Origin: Chloranthus sessilifolius
Lineage: Eukaryota; Streptophyta; Magnoliopsida; Chloranthales; Chloranthaceae
Direction: 5' to 3'
Length of the DNA: 64,000 nucleotides
NCBI GenBank assembly: GCA_021018995.1
Contig: CM037584.1
Coordinates: forward strand, 142,617,317-142,681,316
Shown here piece after piece: positions 32,876 through 44,214 of the stretch. The first letter of the stretch is position 1. Each line of letters opens with the position of its first letter. Both the position numbers and the translations under genes were made by a program. The notes beneath the pieces were generated by a model. That model did no database searches and was not told the DNA's origin. It saw only the letters and a program-made list of their open reading frames with translations.

Positions 32876-34400
32876 GTGGGTAGTGGACCCGGCTTAAGCC
32901 GATCCCGACTCATCCCCACCACGTTCTCCAACCCACTCCCATTCGGGAGAAGTTTTTTCCACCATCCCCCTCACCCAACCCCCCTTACCATTACCGACCC
33001 ATTTGGCGCCCCCATTTTCCTAACCACTACCCCCCAAAATATCCAAAGTCCAACCCCCCATTCTCCATCTTTTGCCCAAACCATACCCATGCTAAATCCA
33101 ACCCCCCATTTCCCCTCCACACCCACACAAAACCCATTCTCCTAATCCACATCCATGCCCTATTTCCCATCTTCCCCCCATCTACCCGAGTCATGCCCAT
33201 TTTTACCGAGGCCATGCCCAATTTTTTCCAAACATCCACACCCCACCAATCACCATCCCTAAACATCCCTAATCCTTCCCCATCCTTTGCCCCACCTCAA
33301 CTCTCCAATCCACCTCATAGCCTCTCACATACCATGGTCATGCCCAATTATACCAGGGTCATGCCCAATTTTCCTTCCACATCCATCCCATCCATACCCA
33401 ATCATCCCTTAAATCCACCACCCACATCCGATCCTCCTTCCATGACCATGATGGAGGAGATGTTTCAAGCCTACTCCTCATGAAAGGCTTCCCAAAATAC
33501 CTCTCCTCCACACACCACATCCATGAACCCATCCCAAACCTTAGCCAACCTCCATGCTTCACTCACCCATGACCCCCATCAACCTCCCATACTTCACACC
33601 ATCCAAACCCCCACTACCCACTTGCCCCAAGGCCCCATGGCCAAACCTCCCACTACACATACCCCCTTTTTTCAGGGCCCAATGGCCCAATAGCCTACCA
33701 CCCAAACCTATCGAGGGCCCATGGCCCAGACCCTTCAAGGGCCCATGGCCTATACCAACTAAGGCCCCATGCCCCAGACCCATCAAGGGCCCATGGATCA
33801 GACCCACAAAAGGCCCATGGCCCAATACCCTACCACCCAAACCTGCTCAGGGCCCATGGCCCAAAACCACCAAGGGCCCATGGCCCAGACCCATCAAGGG
33901 CCCATGGCTTAGACCCACCAAGGCCCACTGGCCCAAACCTACCAAGGGCCACAGCCCAAACCCATCAAGGGCCCATGGCCCAAACCCATCAAGGGCCCAT
34001 GGCCTAGACCCACCAAGGCCCATTGGTCCAAACCTACCAAGGGCCTACGGCCCAAACCCATCAAGGGCCCATGGCCCAAAATAACTAAGGCTTCATAGCC
34101 CAAGCCCAAACCCCACACTCATACCTTCCACAATACCCCCAACATTTCACCCAACCTTCACAGCCGGGTCAAACCCATGCCATACCCCAAACCCAATTTT
34201 TCCATGGCCCCACACCCCAAGGGCATCTCCAAACCTTCCCCCATATCCAATGGCCCCATCAGGCTCCACCCCAAAACCAAACTTCCATTTATCCCATCAC
34301 CCAACAAACCTTTCCTCACCCCCAATGGGCTCACCCAACCCCCACTCACGTCATTCCCATTCAACCTGTGCAACAACAACAAGAGAATCCCGCCCTAACT
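32876..34400 (+). pseudogene. Pro-rich coding-like region upstream of gag
   Basis: Plus-strand frames at 32876-33145, 33193-33483, 33554-34084 and 34177-34525 overlap end to end and share a Pro/Ser/Thr/Asn-rich, Met-poor composition, as if one long gag N-terminal extension had been broken by frameshifts. It contains a 24-bp minisatellite. No domain recognised. The composition is strongly C-rich on the plus strand, so part of the openness could be a by-product of low T/A content. Confidence 0.45.
33690..34090 (+). repeat. 24-bp minisatellite, GGGCCCATGGCC core
   Basis: About fifteen units with core AAGGGCCCATGGCCCAGACC, period 24 bp with 3-bp-multiple variants (27, 33). In frame it encodes eight-residue repeats such as KGPWPRPI. 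GGGCCC and CCATGG are themselves palindromes, so each unit holds self-complementary words. Confidence 0.85.
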
Positions 34401-36244
34401 ATTATGTTGACCAGCAGTATGAGGAAGACGAGATAAGAAATAGCGGGGCCTACGCTAGGGCATTGACCAGCCTTAACCCTCCTCCCATAATTGCCCACCC
34501 CTTGGTAGCCCAGAGCGAAGTTTAACTAACGGCCGAGAAAGCGGCCCCTGTATCGAAAGAGTCAGAACAGCTGAAAGAACAGTTGGACAAAATACAAAAG
34601 CAACTGATGAAAATGGGTGGTGCTAAAATCCACGCCATGGACTTCACAGATTTATGTTTGTTCGCTGAGGTCCCCCTTCCCCCCAAATTTAAAATGCCGA
34701 CCTTTGACAAATATAATGGCACTGGAAATCTTATTGTGCTCCTGAAGTCCTACTGTGGGGGCATGCGCCAATACGGAGGGGACGAAAGACTACTGATAAA
34801 AGTCTTTTAGAAGAGTCTGACCGGTCCAACTTTGAGATGGGTCACATCTTTAGAACCATCCATGATGAAAACGTGGAGGGACTTAACACACCTCTTTCAA
34901 GAACAATATGTCTGCAATATAGACATTAAGCCGCGAAAGTCAGACTTGGCCCATTTAAGACAGAACCAGAATAAGACCTTCAGTGACTACTTAGGACGTT
35001 GGAGAGCAGTGGCAGCTCAGGTCAGAAATAGGATACCTAACGATGAGCAGATCAAAATGATTTTAAAGAATACTTTGCCAGTGATCTCAGGCTTTTTGGT
35101 GTACTAGTAGCAGTCCAACTTTACTGATTTGGTGAGAAATGCTAACCGATGTAAGGATGCCATCAAGGAGGGCCGTCTGAATAAGAACGTGCCAAGTGGA
35201 TCCAGTGGGGTTAGGAGATTTTTAGAGCAAAGAACTGAGAAGAGGACAGGGGACAATGTTCAAAACATTGCTAATACCAAGCCAAATAATAATATAACCC
35301 CGTTTCAATTTTAGGCAGCCCCACTAGCACCAGTTAGAACTGAACAAATGCAGAGAGTAGGGACTGGACAAGGAATACAAATGACTCTGGAACAGAGAAG
35401 AGTCCGCTACGATCGAGTGTTCACACCTCTGGGGCAATCTTTGAGTGTAATTTTGCCTTTATTAGTAGAAAAAGGGTTAGTCACTATTCGTCAACCGCAA
35501 CCTCCTCCTCATCCAATCCCAAGGAACTATGACCCAAATACCCACTGTAATTTTCATCAGGGTCTGGGTCACCCGACTGATTGTTGCTTCCCCTTGAAGC
35601 ACGTAATAAAAGATTTGATTAACACTGAGAAAATAATTCCACCAGCACCCTCTCAAGAAAACCAGTATGCAAACATCCATCAACTGCCATTACCCCCACA
35701 CGCTACCGGAGGAGCAGGTCCCAGACCCACCATCGGGATGATAAAAAGTGAAGAGGAGTTTGAGTTTGACCCATCCGATTACATCAGTGATCGAGAAAGT
35801 TATGTAGTGCCATTGTCAAGGAATATTGAAGAAAGAAACATTGGGGTGATTGAACCCCTAAATTTGTCAAATTATTTCCCCAACCTGACTCCGCAAATTG
35901 AACCCTTGGATCTCAGGGCATACTTTCCATCACCCACCCTCGTCAATTATATGCACATAAATGCATATCAGCCATACACCACCACCCCCGTCAATTACCT
36001 AATAAGCCATCAGGCCCCCAATCCTATGCCCACACTCGTCAATTATCCATGGCCTACACCCACCCAATTGCCCCCAGTTCAGCCACCTGCAAACTCCACC
36101 ACCCCAGTCAATTACCTAACGACCCATCAAACGCCAAATCCCTCGCCAGCACCTACAAGCTTTTAAAGGCCTACTTTTGCTTCCTTCCCCCAATACCACC
36201 ACCCTCAAGAGTCACCACCCCCATCTGGCCTAATTTTGCCACCC
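34400..36244 (+). pseudogene. Tat B gag (broken, then interrupted)
   Basis: Capsid-like region of a Tat-lineage gag. Seen in order: an acidic/coiled part (EQLKEQLDKIQKQLMKM), the conserved opening LPPKFKMPTFDKYNGTGN, LLIKVF-stop-KSLTG (TAG at about 34808, where Tat proteins usually read FQxSL), LRWVTSLEPSMMKTWRDL, FSDYLGRWRAVAAQV, then FTDLVRNANRCKDAI and a zinc-knuckle-like CNFHQGLGHPTDCC. A Pro-rich tail with repeated NYL/VNY words follows. Stops and small shifts occur at about 34527, 34808, 35105 and 35313. The frame is cut at 36245 by Tat C and resumes at 63557. Confidence 0.88.
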
Positions 36245-36249
36245 AACCC
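36245..36249. repeat. Left target-site duplication of Tat C, AACCC
   Basis: Repeated exactly at 63552-63556. Confidence 0.88.
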
Positions 36250-37845
36250 TATTGGTGTGCGCTTTTTCTAGGTTCCTCTCTGTTCCCGTTGAATAAGTGG
36301 CTTCCAATTCTATCCTGTTGGACTCTAGCGACATGGTGTGTGATAAGGTGGGGATAAATAGTAATAGGAGGAAATTCCTAGGATGATTCCTAGTTGATTT
36401 GTGATCGCCAGCTGCAGATATTTATCGACACTGCAACACGTCAATGATCACGCATTTAAGCGGGTGTGGGTTACTTCTATACTGAATCGTCCACCTGCGA
36501 CCATCAGCAATAGTGTCCTCTTTTAATTAGATAGTTTTAGCTTTCTTTGTAGTTTCCCTTGTTGCTGTTATGGTCGATTTAGATTCTTTTTTTTTGTTAT
36601 GAATTATGATTAGGTGAGCTTATTATGATGGAATATTTTAGTGTCCTGATGCTATCAGGAGTCCAATCATTTTCAGTTTCTTGGTATCATTAGGAGTCCA
36701 ATTAATATCAAAGTCTTGGTAATGCTAAGAGTCTAATCAGTTTCAATCTCCTACAAGTACAAGGACTGCATGTGTATCAGTTCCAATAATATTCCGATTA
36801 AACAAAAGAGTCCAATTATATCGCAATTCTAGATAAAGCAGGTAAACTAATTTTATTGCAATTCTAGACAAGTAGATGTATCAATCGTATGGCAATCACA
36901 ACTAAAGCACTTAAGGTATCCTTACTAGCATTCTAATTTGAAGAAAACAAAGACTAATCTTTTTTGGGATTTTTGATTGAAGCAATAAATCAATTTAGTA
37001 AACTAGAAATAAATGATTGAGGCAACAAAATTAACTCTATTTTTTTTAGAATCATAATCTACGAATCAATTATGGTAAAAATCTAACTAATAATAAATGA
37101 ATTAACTTTCCTAAATTCTGGTTGAGATAATAAAGTGATTGAACTAGAAAACTGAATTAAATCAAAGCAAATAATGATATGAAGGCCTATTTGATGCAAT
37201 TAGTCAATTAAATTGAAATAAAAAAAAACCCTAAACTATAATTAACTAGTTAATCCTAAACAATCTAAAAAAAAGGGGGGTTGGGCCCGCTATGCTAAAG
37301 AGGATTGGCCTCGTTCCCGAGTACCCTCCGTAAGCTCCCTTGGGCAAATCGAATGGCTGAGATAAAAGATAGGTCGATAATTGAATAATAAAAGGGAGAT
37401 TTTTAGAATTGAATTCGAAATTATAATAAGAAATTAGATTGAGAAACTAAAGTTATGAACTGAAATTTATATTTTTTTAGATTTTTGACGGTATGAAAAT
37501 ATAGAATTAAGTTATAGATTAAAATTTAGGACTGAATTCGGGTCCAAAATCAGAAAAACTAGGACGTATGATTAAGGACTGGTTCTTAACTCTGAGAGTC
37601 AGAACCAAAAATTAATGATAGGATTGTAGATTAAGATTTTAGAGTAGAATCAGAGCATAAGGTCAATATGTCGGACCGCTAGATTAAGAACCGGTTCTAG
37701 AAATAAAGAACTAGAACCAGATATAGAGAATTTCGGTCCGAAGAGGGTGCTACGTTCTAAAAATTAAAAATAGAATTGAATAATTAAACTAAGGGCAAAA
37801 TCCTAAGTCTAAAATAAAATTAAAGTCGTACCTAAGGTCAGGGGC

Positions 37846-38140
37846 TGTGGAGAGAAATCTTGGAGTTCGAATATTAAAATCATGGCTAATTTGCTCTAGG
37901 GATCCGTTCTCGGAGCTCTCTGGTTTCAGAATTTACGCTCTCATTTCTCAAAATTTGTAACCTCTAGTGTTGTGTTTGAAGAAGATGCTACGGTCTAAAA
38001 ATTAGAATTGGGGTTGAGGTGAGAAATCTCGGAGTTCGAATAATAAAATCATGGCTAATTTGCTCTAGGGATCCGTTCCCTGAGCTCTCTGGTATCAGAA
38101 TTTACGCTCTCATTTCTCAAAATTTGCAGCCTCCTTTTCT
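37846..38140 (-). repeat. 169-bp tandem duplication in LTR
   Basis: GAGTTCGAAT...ATCATGGCTAATTTGCTCTAGG words recur 169 bp apart (GTTCGA at 37865 and 38034). The other LTR has the same duplication at the same spacing (62583 and 62752), so it predates insertion. The solo LTR at 9456 lacks it. Confidence 0.8.
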
Positions 38141-38157
38141 CTCTTTGCGAAAAAAAG

Positions 38158-38165
38158 CTTTTATA
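38158..38165 (-). promoter_or_regulatory. TATA box of Tat C 3' LTR
   Basis: The minus strand reads CCTATAAAAGC. The same sequence is at 62882-62875 in the 5' LTR, where it would drive the element RNA. Confidence 0.6.
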
Positions 38166-38184
38166 GGTTTTCATTCAATTACGC

Positions 38185-38600
38185 GCCCATTTTCAAAAGT
38201 TTAACTGAATTGCGTGCTAGTTTTCTAGCACTTAATCGCTTTTAGTTGATCATCGACTCAGTGAACGACGGGCTGAATTACTCAGCGGGTTTCCTAGTCC
38301 TAACGAAATCAGACTAATTAAGTGCATGGTGGGACGTGCGTAATCCGATTAAGCGTGTTACCTGAAGCGCTTAATTGAGGAAATGCAGGAGTCAAGGGTA
38401 GGAGACTAGGTCAGGCATAGGCCAATTGCGCGCTAGTGGCGTGGCGCTCAATCCAATCGCGCATCTGTTTCCAGGCACGTAATCGAGTCTCGAAACGATC
38501 TGTGAAAGGAAGGCTGGTCTGAAAGGGGACTGATCGCGTGCTTGTGGTTCTACGCATGATCAAATTATGCATGAGTTTTTAGGTACTTAATTCAAGGTTG
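38185..38600 (-). repeat. ATTAnGCGC inverted-repeat array in Tat C U3
   Basis: At least six pairs of arms of the type AATTGCGTGC/GCACTTAAT, GATTAAGCGTG/AAGCGCTTAATT, AATCGCGC/GGCACGTAATCG, spaced 10-12 bp apart. It lies immediately upstream (minus strand) of the TATA box. The partner LTR has the same array at about 62895-63320. Confidence 0.78.
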
Positions 38601-38833
38601 TCCGGATATGGTCTCAAGAATGGAATGTAGGACTATTGTTTCAGTCTGCATTCCGACTATATACTATTGTTTAGTATATAGCCTCCCTATGTTGGGATCT
38701 GAGCCACAAAGCTATTATTTCAGCTTGTGTTCAGCCATGTACAGTTGCATGGTCCCATGTCAAGGGTTAAAAAGGTGAAGGGCTGACCAAACTAATTCGT
38801 GTACTTCGAGAGGGCGAAATGAGGGTGTCTACA

Positions 38834-38846
38834 GATGCCCCTCTTC
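38834..38846 (-). other. Polypurine tract of Tat C
   Basis: The minus strand reads GAAGAGGGGCATC directly before TGTAGACACC of the 3' LTR. Confidence 0.75.
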
Positions 38847-41800
38847 GGTGCGCTCTTGCGAAGTAAGAACGCATCGAAGAAGTAGACACCCCTCATTCGA
38901 GGTGCCTTCCTATTTCTTGGGAATTCACAAATGTGAATTGGTGATGCTGACATGGCAAGCTTGGCTTTCTTATCTATCAGCGCAAGCTAAAGTGGAGCAT
39001 TTGAAGGGCAAATGGTAGTTGTCGAAGGGCATATTTCGGGTCTGTGGGTGCATGGCGCATCCCGTCGCATTGCGCGAGCTAACAGAGGGATTTTACGCAA
39101 TTGAGGTACCGGGACATCAATCAAATGTCCAAAACAAGGTTCAAGGACCGATAATAAAGAGATGAAATAGTATGTAGTATCGAGAGCTTTTGCAAGTCAT
39201 GTCAGACCGAGCGCATCATTGCTCACACCAATGCGCGTTAGGCATTCCATTTCTAATAGGCATTTGTAAGTTCTTAGATCGAGTATACTCATTTTTTAGC
39301 TTCCTAGGGGAATGGTTGATTTGGGCTGGTAATTAAGGTAAATTTTGTGAAGTGTGCTCAGTTGAATTTTGCGCAGTGGCATATGCGCTCGATTCATCTG
39401 AAGTCATTTTTTTTTATTATTTTGCATCTGAACAAGCGATCCTGCACAGTGGCGTATACGCTTGATTGTGAGTTCAGAGGGCTTTGGGATTTAAAGGTCA
39501 AGGCTAAGTGTAGTTGGTTGTGGTATTTAAAGAAAGGTGAGTCGGGTCTATATATTATGTTCATTTTGTTCTTTTTCTTTTTCGCTTTTTTTTTTCTTTG
39601 CAAGTAAGAGAAGAAAGATTCTCGAAATAAAAGATTTTAGAATGAGTAAGGGATTTTAAAATTTTGGGAATTTTAACTTAAGATCAATTCAGTGGTAAAA
39701 CGGCGAAAAATGTGGCTTTCGAGATGTCGTTGAGCAGCTCCACCGATACGAGATTTGTGGACCAGACTGTTTATGCAGTTGTCAAGATGACACTTGGCAT
39801 GCCGGATACTCCATCTAACCTTCTCGACAAATACTGATGATTTTCTCTTATGGGAGGACTACAGTAATTCACTGGTTGAGAGAGACGGGTTTTGAAAATA
39901 TTTTGACTTAATCATAGATAATTATAATTTAGAAGAAATATCGAGTAATTGAAAGGGGGTAATACTTACCTGGGGGTGATACTTACCTAAATTGTGTAGT
40001 GAGACCTTGGGAGTATTGTAGCGGTGGTACTTTGGCAGTATTGTAGCATCATGATGGGACATGGTGGCTATCATTGTAATGTAATGTTTCGGGTGCAATG
40101 TCGTAGTAGGGTACCCTTTTTTCTTCGCTTGTTGCTTAAGCGGTGGTTGGCGGTTGTCGGCATGATGTCGCGATGGGGCTTTGGTGATTAGTGGTACCGC
40201 GATGGGACTTGGGAGGTATTGTTAGGATGTTTGTGCTGTAGCTCGACAGTAGTGAAATGCGCTGGGGCATGGGAGTAGTTCCACGTCTTCCTGCCTTTCT
40301 GTTACAGTGGCGTCTGGTAGGTTTGTGGTGGGCACTTCGAGAGGGGGCTCTTTGTTTTGTCGATGGGACGTGCTCTTGCTTTTTCCCTTTCTTCTTTTAG
40401 TGCGACTGGTGTTGTGAATGATTTTTTTGGGTAGTAGTGTCCGCGATGGGAAGTGAGATAAACGCTATGCTGGGTAGGGTGTTAATGTGATAAGTGTGTC
40501 TAGTTTCTTTCTTTGGCAGATCTCAGGTTCTGATGAGATTATGCTATTGTTGTGTTGTGATTGACTTAGTTTTTTTGGTTGTTTGGTGTATTTGCATTTT
40601 TGAGAAATTTGTTTTTGTCTTTTCGCGATGGGCCATGAGGGCATGACAACAATTTTGCGATGGGACTGAACGTTAGGGTGGTATCATGTGTGTGTGTGTT
40701 TTCATTGTGGTGGGACGCGCTTGAGTGGCTGCATGACAGGGCGAGATGGTTTCGATTAAGATGAAATGAACGATGTGGTGAGGGGGTGATGGTGTCACGT
40801 GGGGCATATATGTTTTGTCTGTAATAGGGCCAGAGGCGTGGTCAACGTTCTTTTTTTGGTTACGCTATGGGACAATAGCGAGTGATAGTCCCTTTTCACT
40901 CTGACTGACTCATGAGGCTATGCGATGGGACAAAGGGGACTCTCATTCGAGAAGGGGTAAATTTCGGGCAAAGTCAGGAATTAAGCGCCTGACATCAGCC
41001 GCTTAAATTGATCGCGCGCCCGATTCCAGGTGGGCAATTTAGGATCTAAAGGAAGTATTTACACATGTGTAGGTTAACTTGTGATTGGATTGTGCGCAAT
41101 GATCCTTGCGAGTGATTGGAGCATTATCATGTCATCGGGCAGGTGACTTTTCGGTCTTGAGCGTCTACTGTGACGTTTAAACCGATTACGTGACATAGCA
41201 GGGGGGAGGGATTGGAGAGTCACCAGGTCACTATGCGGGTGACCTTTCACATTGAGCGTCAACTATTTGTCATTCGATTGGATTGCGCGAATTGTAGAAA
41301 GCGCGACATTGGGAGGTCGCTCTATCTGTGCGGGTGACAATCGTATTGCGCACTTGGTTAGGAACGCAGGTTTTGGATTGTGCGATATGTGTGTTGCGCG
41401 TGATTAAATTAAGCGCATTTTTCCATGCGCGTGATCAGGGCCATGTTCTATGTAAGCGGGGGAGCTTCATTTTCATTTCATTCTCGGGTTTAGTCTCGAG
41501 TCTTGACTATTTTTAGTGTTCTAGCATTCTGAGATTTGTGTTTTAGCGATATTGAGTGATCTAACTGTCAGATTGGGATGGGGTTTCTTCCTATATTCGT
41601 CATTTCGCGTGATCTTCATCCTAGCGTGATGCTCATGGGAGAGTATTATTCTGAGAATGGGCGGTATTGGGAATGAGGGCACCAGTCTTCACACCGTTCC
41701 TTTCTAGGGAGCAGTGAAGGCAGTGTTGATGGGGTGGCGACAGAGGAAGTGAAGATGGCAGGAAGAAGAGGTGCTATAAATGGAGGGATGTATCCCTAAC

Positions 41801-43700
41801 CCATTTTCCGTCTCTTCTGTCGGTGGCTCGTTTAAGTTTTCCAAGTTTGGTGGCAACATTTCTGAAGCCTTTGATTGGATGTTCTGCTCATCGTTTTGGC
41901 TTATTATAATTTTAGTTTTCGTTTTGAGTTGTATGTTAGATTTTAGGTTTTCGTTTTGAGTTGTAATTCGGGAGGTATGCCTCTGGTGATACTTGTAAAA
42001 CTTTAAATTATAAATAAAAGGGGTATTTTTTTTTTCCTTATATTGTATAGTTGGTTGGCTTGAATTTTGGTTGATGGATTAATTGGACTTATCTGCTTTG
42101 TCGTAGTTTTAAGATTTGAGTTAGCTTATAGTTTTAAAGTTCGTTATGAGAATGACTCAAGGTTTATTCATTCGTCCTATTAGGTCCTACTTAGTAGGTT
42201 CACTTGAATTTTATCAGGCTTATTTGGGACATTTTTTTATTTTATTACTCTCGTTTATTGATTTGATTTATTTATGGATTAGTTGGATTTATTTGATTTG
42301 TTTGATTTTAGGATTTAATTTAGTTTAGGGTTTCACTCTGGATTTATTGAGGGTTTATCTCAAGATTAATTTATATTATTGAGTTTTGTTTAGAGGGTTT
42401 ACTTGGTTCTGATGGGTTTGTTGGGAGCATTTCTTTTTTGGTCCCAAACAAGTCATATTCTAGAAAATTATTCTTTTATTTAAAGTTTAAAGTATTTTGG
42501 TTTAGTCTTTTTATTTGATTTGAGATTACACTTGTTAGAAGCGTATGGATTCAAGGTTTAATTTAAAGTTTCTAGATGGGTGTTAAGTGTTTGAATCCTA
42601 TTGGTCTATCTACACTTGGGGAGTTTATTTCTTTTCTTAGAGGGGCAAGTATCGTGTGATTATTGGTTCATCTTGGTTATCATGGATCGTGGTCTTTTAC
42701 AGGGGTATGTGTATGGTTTTGGATTCAATTAGCTTGGTAGGGGGTTCAGATGTGTGGCATTTGTTAGTTGGTGATTCAAGGACATAGTTTATAAAAGTCT
42801 GAGTCTGAGGTTTTGGGTTTGAATGTTTTGTTCTCTTATTTCAAGTTTAAAGTTTGAAAGTTTTCTTCCTTTTTTTTTGTTTGGGGCATCTTGTGTTTGT
42901 AATTTTGGGGCATTTTTTATTTGTTTATTTATTAATGTATTTTATTCCTTTCTATTTCTTATCCCGGGTGTTGGACCCGATGGACTGTGCTTATTAAGTG
43001 GATATGAGAATGGACGGGCTTGGGAATGCAGGGCAGCAGTCGAATTGCGGCCATGCTAAGGGAAGAGGGGAAGATAGGATTTTCGGTTTTTCGAATAGAT
43101 CCGGATTCGGGCGTTGCCTGAACGAGCGGATTTTAAGTTTCTTGTTTTGAGTTGTATATTCAGAGGGTATACCCTCGGTGTATTTTGTAATTATTTTATT
43201 GATCTATAAAGTGGTTGTGTTCTCTATATCTTTTGTCTTGTTTTGGTTCGACTTTCTCTGTATCGCGTTTGACTCATGTGATGTTTATTTGTTTGGGTTT
43301 AGTTTAATTTAGATTTATTAAATTCAGGGAGCACCAGGGGTAGTTTCCCCTTCTTTTTTGTGTTTTTTTATTAGCTTTAGCTTAAGGGATATAGAGGCAT
43401 TTGGGGGCATTTTTTTGTTATATATGTTTTTTGTTGGAATGTATGGAAGATGGGGGTTACCTTTTCTTTTTGGTGTAATTGATGAATGTGAAGGAGAGTG
43501 CATTTCTGTCGTATGGCCTTAGTCTTGGGGGCTCTCTTTTCCTTTCGGGGCGTGTGTTTCTTTAAATTGGAAGTGTTTTTGGTGGTTTTCTCAAGGGTGT
43601 AATTCGGGTCGATAGTAAATATCAGGAATGTCCTAATTTCAGGTTTTGGCTTGTGTCTTGGGTGGGAAACTTTTGTTTCTGGGCAAATTACACGTTTATC
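38847..43700 (+). other. Tat C 3' region, non-coding, with promoter-like modules
   Basis: No credible protein on either strand. Contains GCGC-arm inverted repeats at 39050-39480 and 40975-41460. A dispersed GCGATGGGAC word occurs about ten times at 40050-40935. A TATA-like box lies at 41775. Two similar downstream blocks, GTTTTGAGTTGTA followed by GAGGTATGCCTC (about 41958) and by GAGGGTATACCCTC (about 43147), look like paired 3' ends of short plus-strand units. Transcription of these units is inference. Confidence 0.55.
41775..41782 (+). promoter_or_regulatory. TATA-like box downstream of an inverted-repeat array
   Basis: GTGCTATAAATGGAGGG lies about 300 bp after the array at 40975-41460. 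No ORF follows closely. A short non-coding transcript ending near the AATAAA-like TAAATAAAAGG at about 42011 is possible. Confidence 0.4.
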
Positions 43701-43714
43701 TTCGGGCATTTAAT

Positions 43715-44030
43715 CTAATTACGCGCCAAAATTCGAGCGTGCATTTCGGAAGGGTGAAGAGTTATCACGCGCTAGTTCATAGGCGTTTAATTCATTTAAT
43801 CGTTGGAATCTCTGCGCAGGATGAACACGACCGCTGGCATTCATGCACTGATGTGTAAGCGTTTGAGATGATTACGTGCTCTTAGTAACACGCATGATCA
43901 ATTGGTCAGATAGATGTGAGTGGGCAACAGACCATTTGCGTGCTCATCAGTGAGCGTGTGATCCGAATTAAGTGTTTTATGAGTGGCGCGTGATTCATTT
44001 AAGCGTTTTATTTCAAGTGTGCAATTCGGG
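43715..44030 (+). repeat. ATTAnGCGC inverted-repeat array upstream of the PMD gene
   Basis: Pairs such as AATTACGCGCC/GAGCGTGCATT, TTATCACGCGC/GGCGTTTAATT, GATTACGTGC/ACGCATGATC and GAATTAAGTG/GCGCGTGATTC repeat through this stretch. They have the same arm sequence and spacing as the arrays in the Tat C LTR U3, and end directly before the TATA box at 44038. Confidence 0.75.
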
Positions 44031-44037
44031 CGACTTC

Positions 44038-44045
44038 TATAAATA
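44038..44045 (+). promoter_or_regulatory. TATA box of the antisense PMD gene
   Basis: CTTCTATAAATAGTTTAG lies 170 bp upstream of the proposed start codon at 44215 and just after the inverted-repeat array. Confidence 0.6.
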
Positions 44046-44214
44046 GTTTAGAACTTCTCATTTTCCTCACGTGATCCATTTTAGTCTTTGATTCTCTTAT
44101 TTCCTAGTGTTTGTGTGCTCGTTTTTCATGTTTTTGGGATATCCTGTGATTCAGTCATCTATTTCGGGTGCCGTTTCCTCCATTTTCTTCAATTTTTTGA
44201 GCTCTTTGTATCAG

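Larger units (their letters stand above)
36250..38833 (-). repeat. 3' LTR of Tat C
   Basis: 2,584 bp. Plus-strand ends are TATTGGTG (TGTTGGTG in the partner) and GTGTCTACA. Contains a 169-bp tandem duplication (about 37846-38140), a TATA box on the minus strand at 38165-38158, and the inverted-repeat array at 38185-38600. Confidence 0.93.

Noticed and set aside
33559..33840. Gly-rich minus-strand frame
   Set aside because: Antisense shadow of the Pro-rich 24-bp minisatellite.
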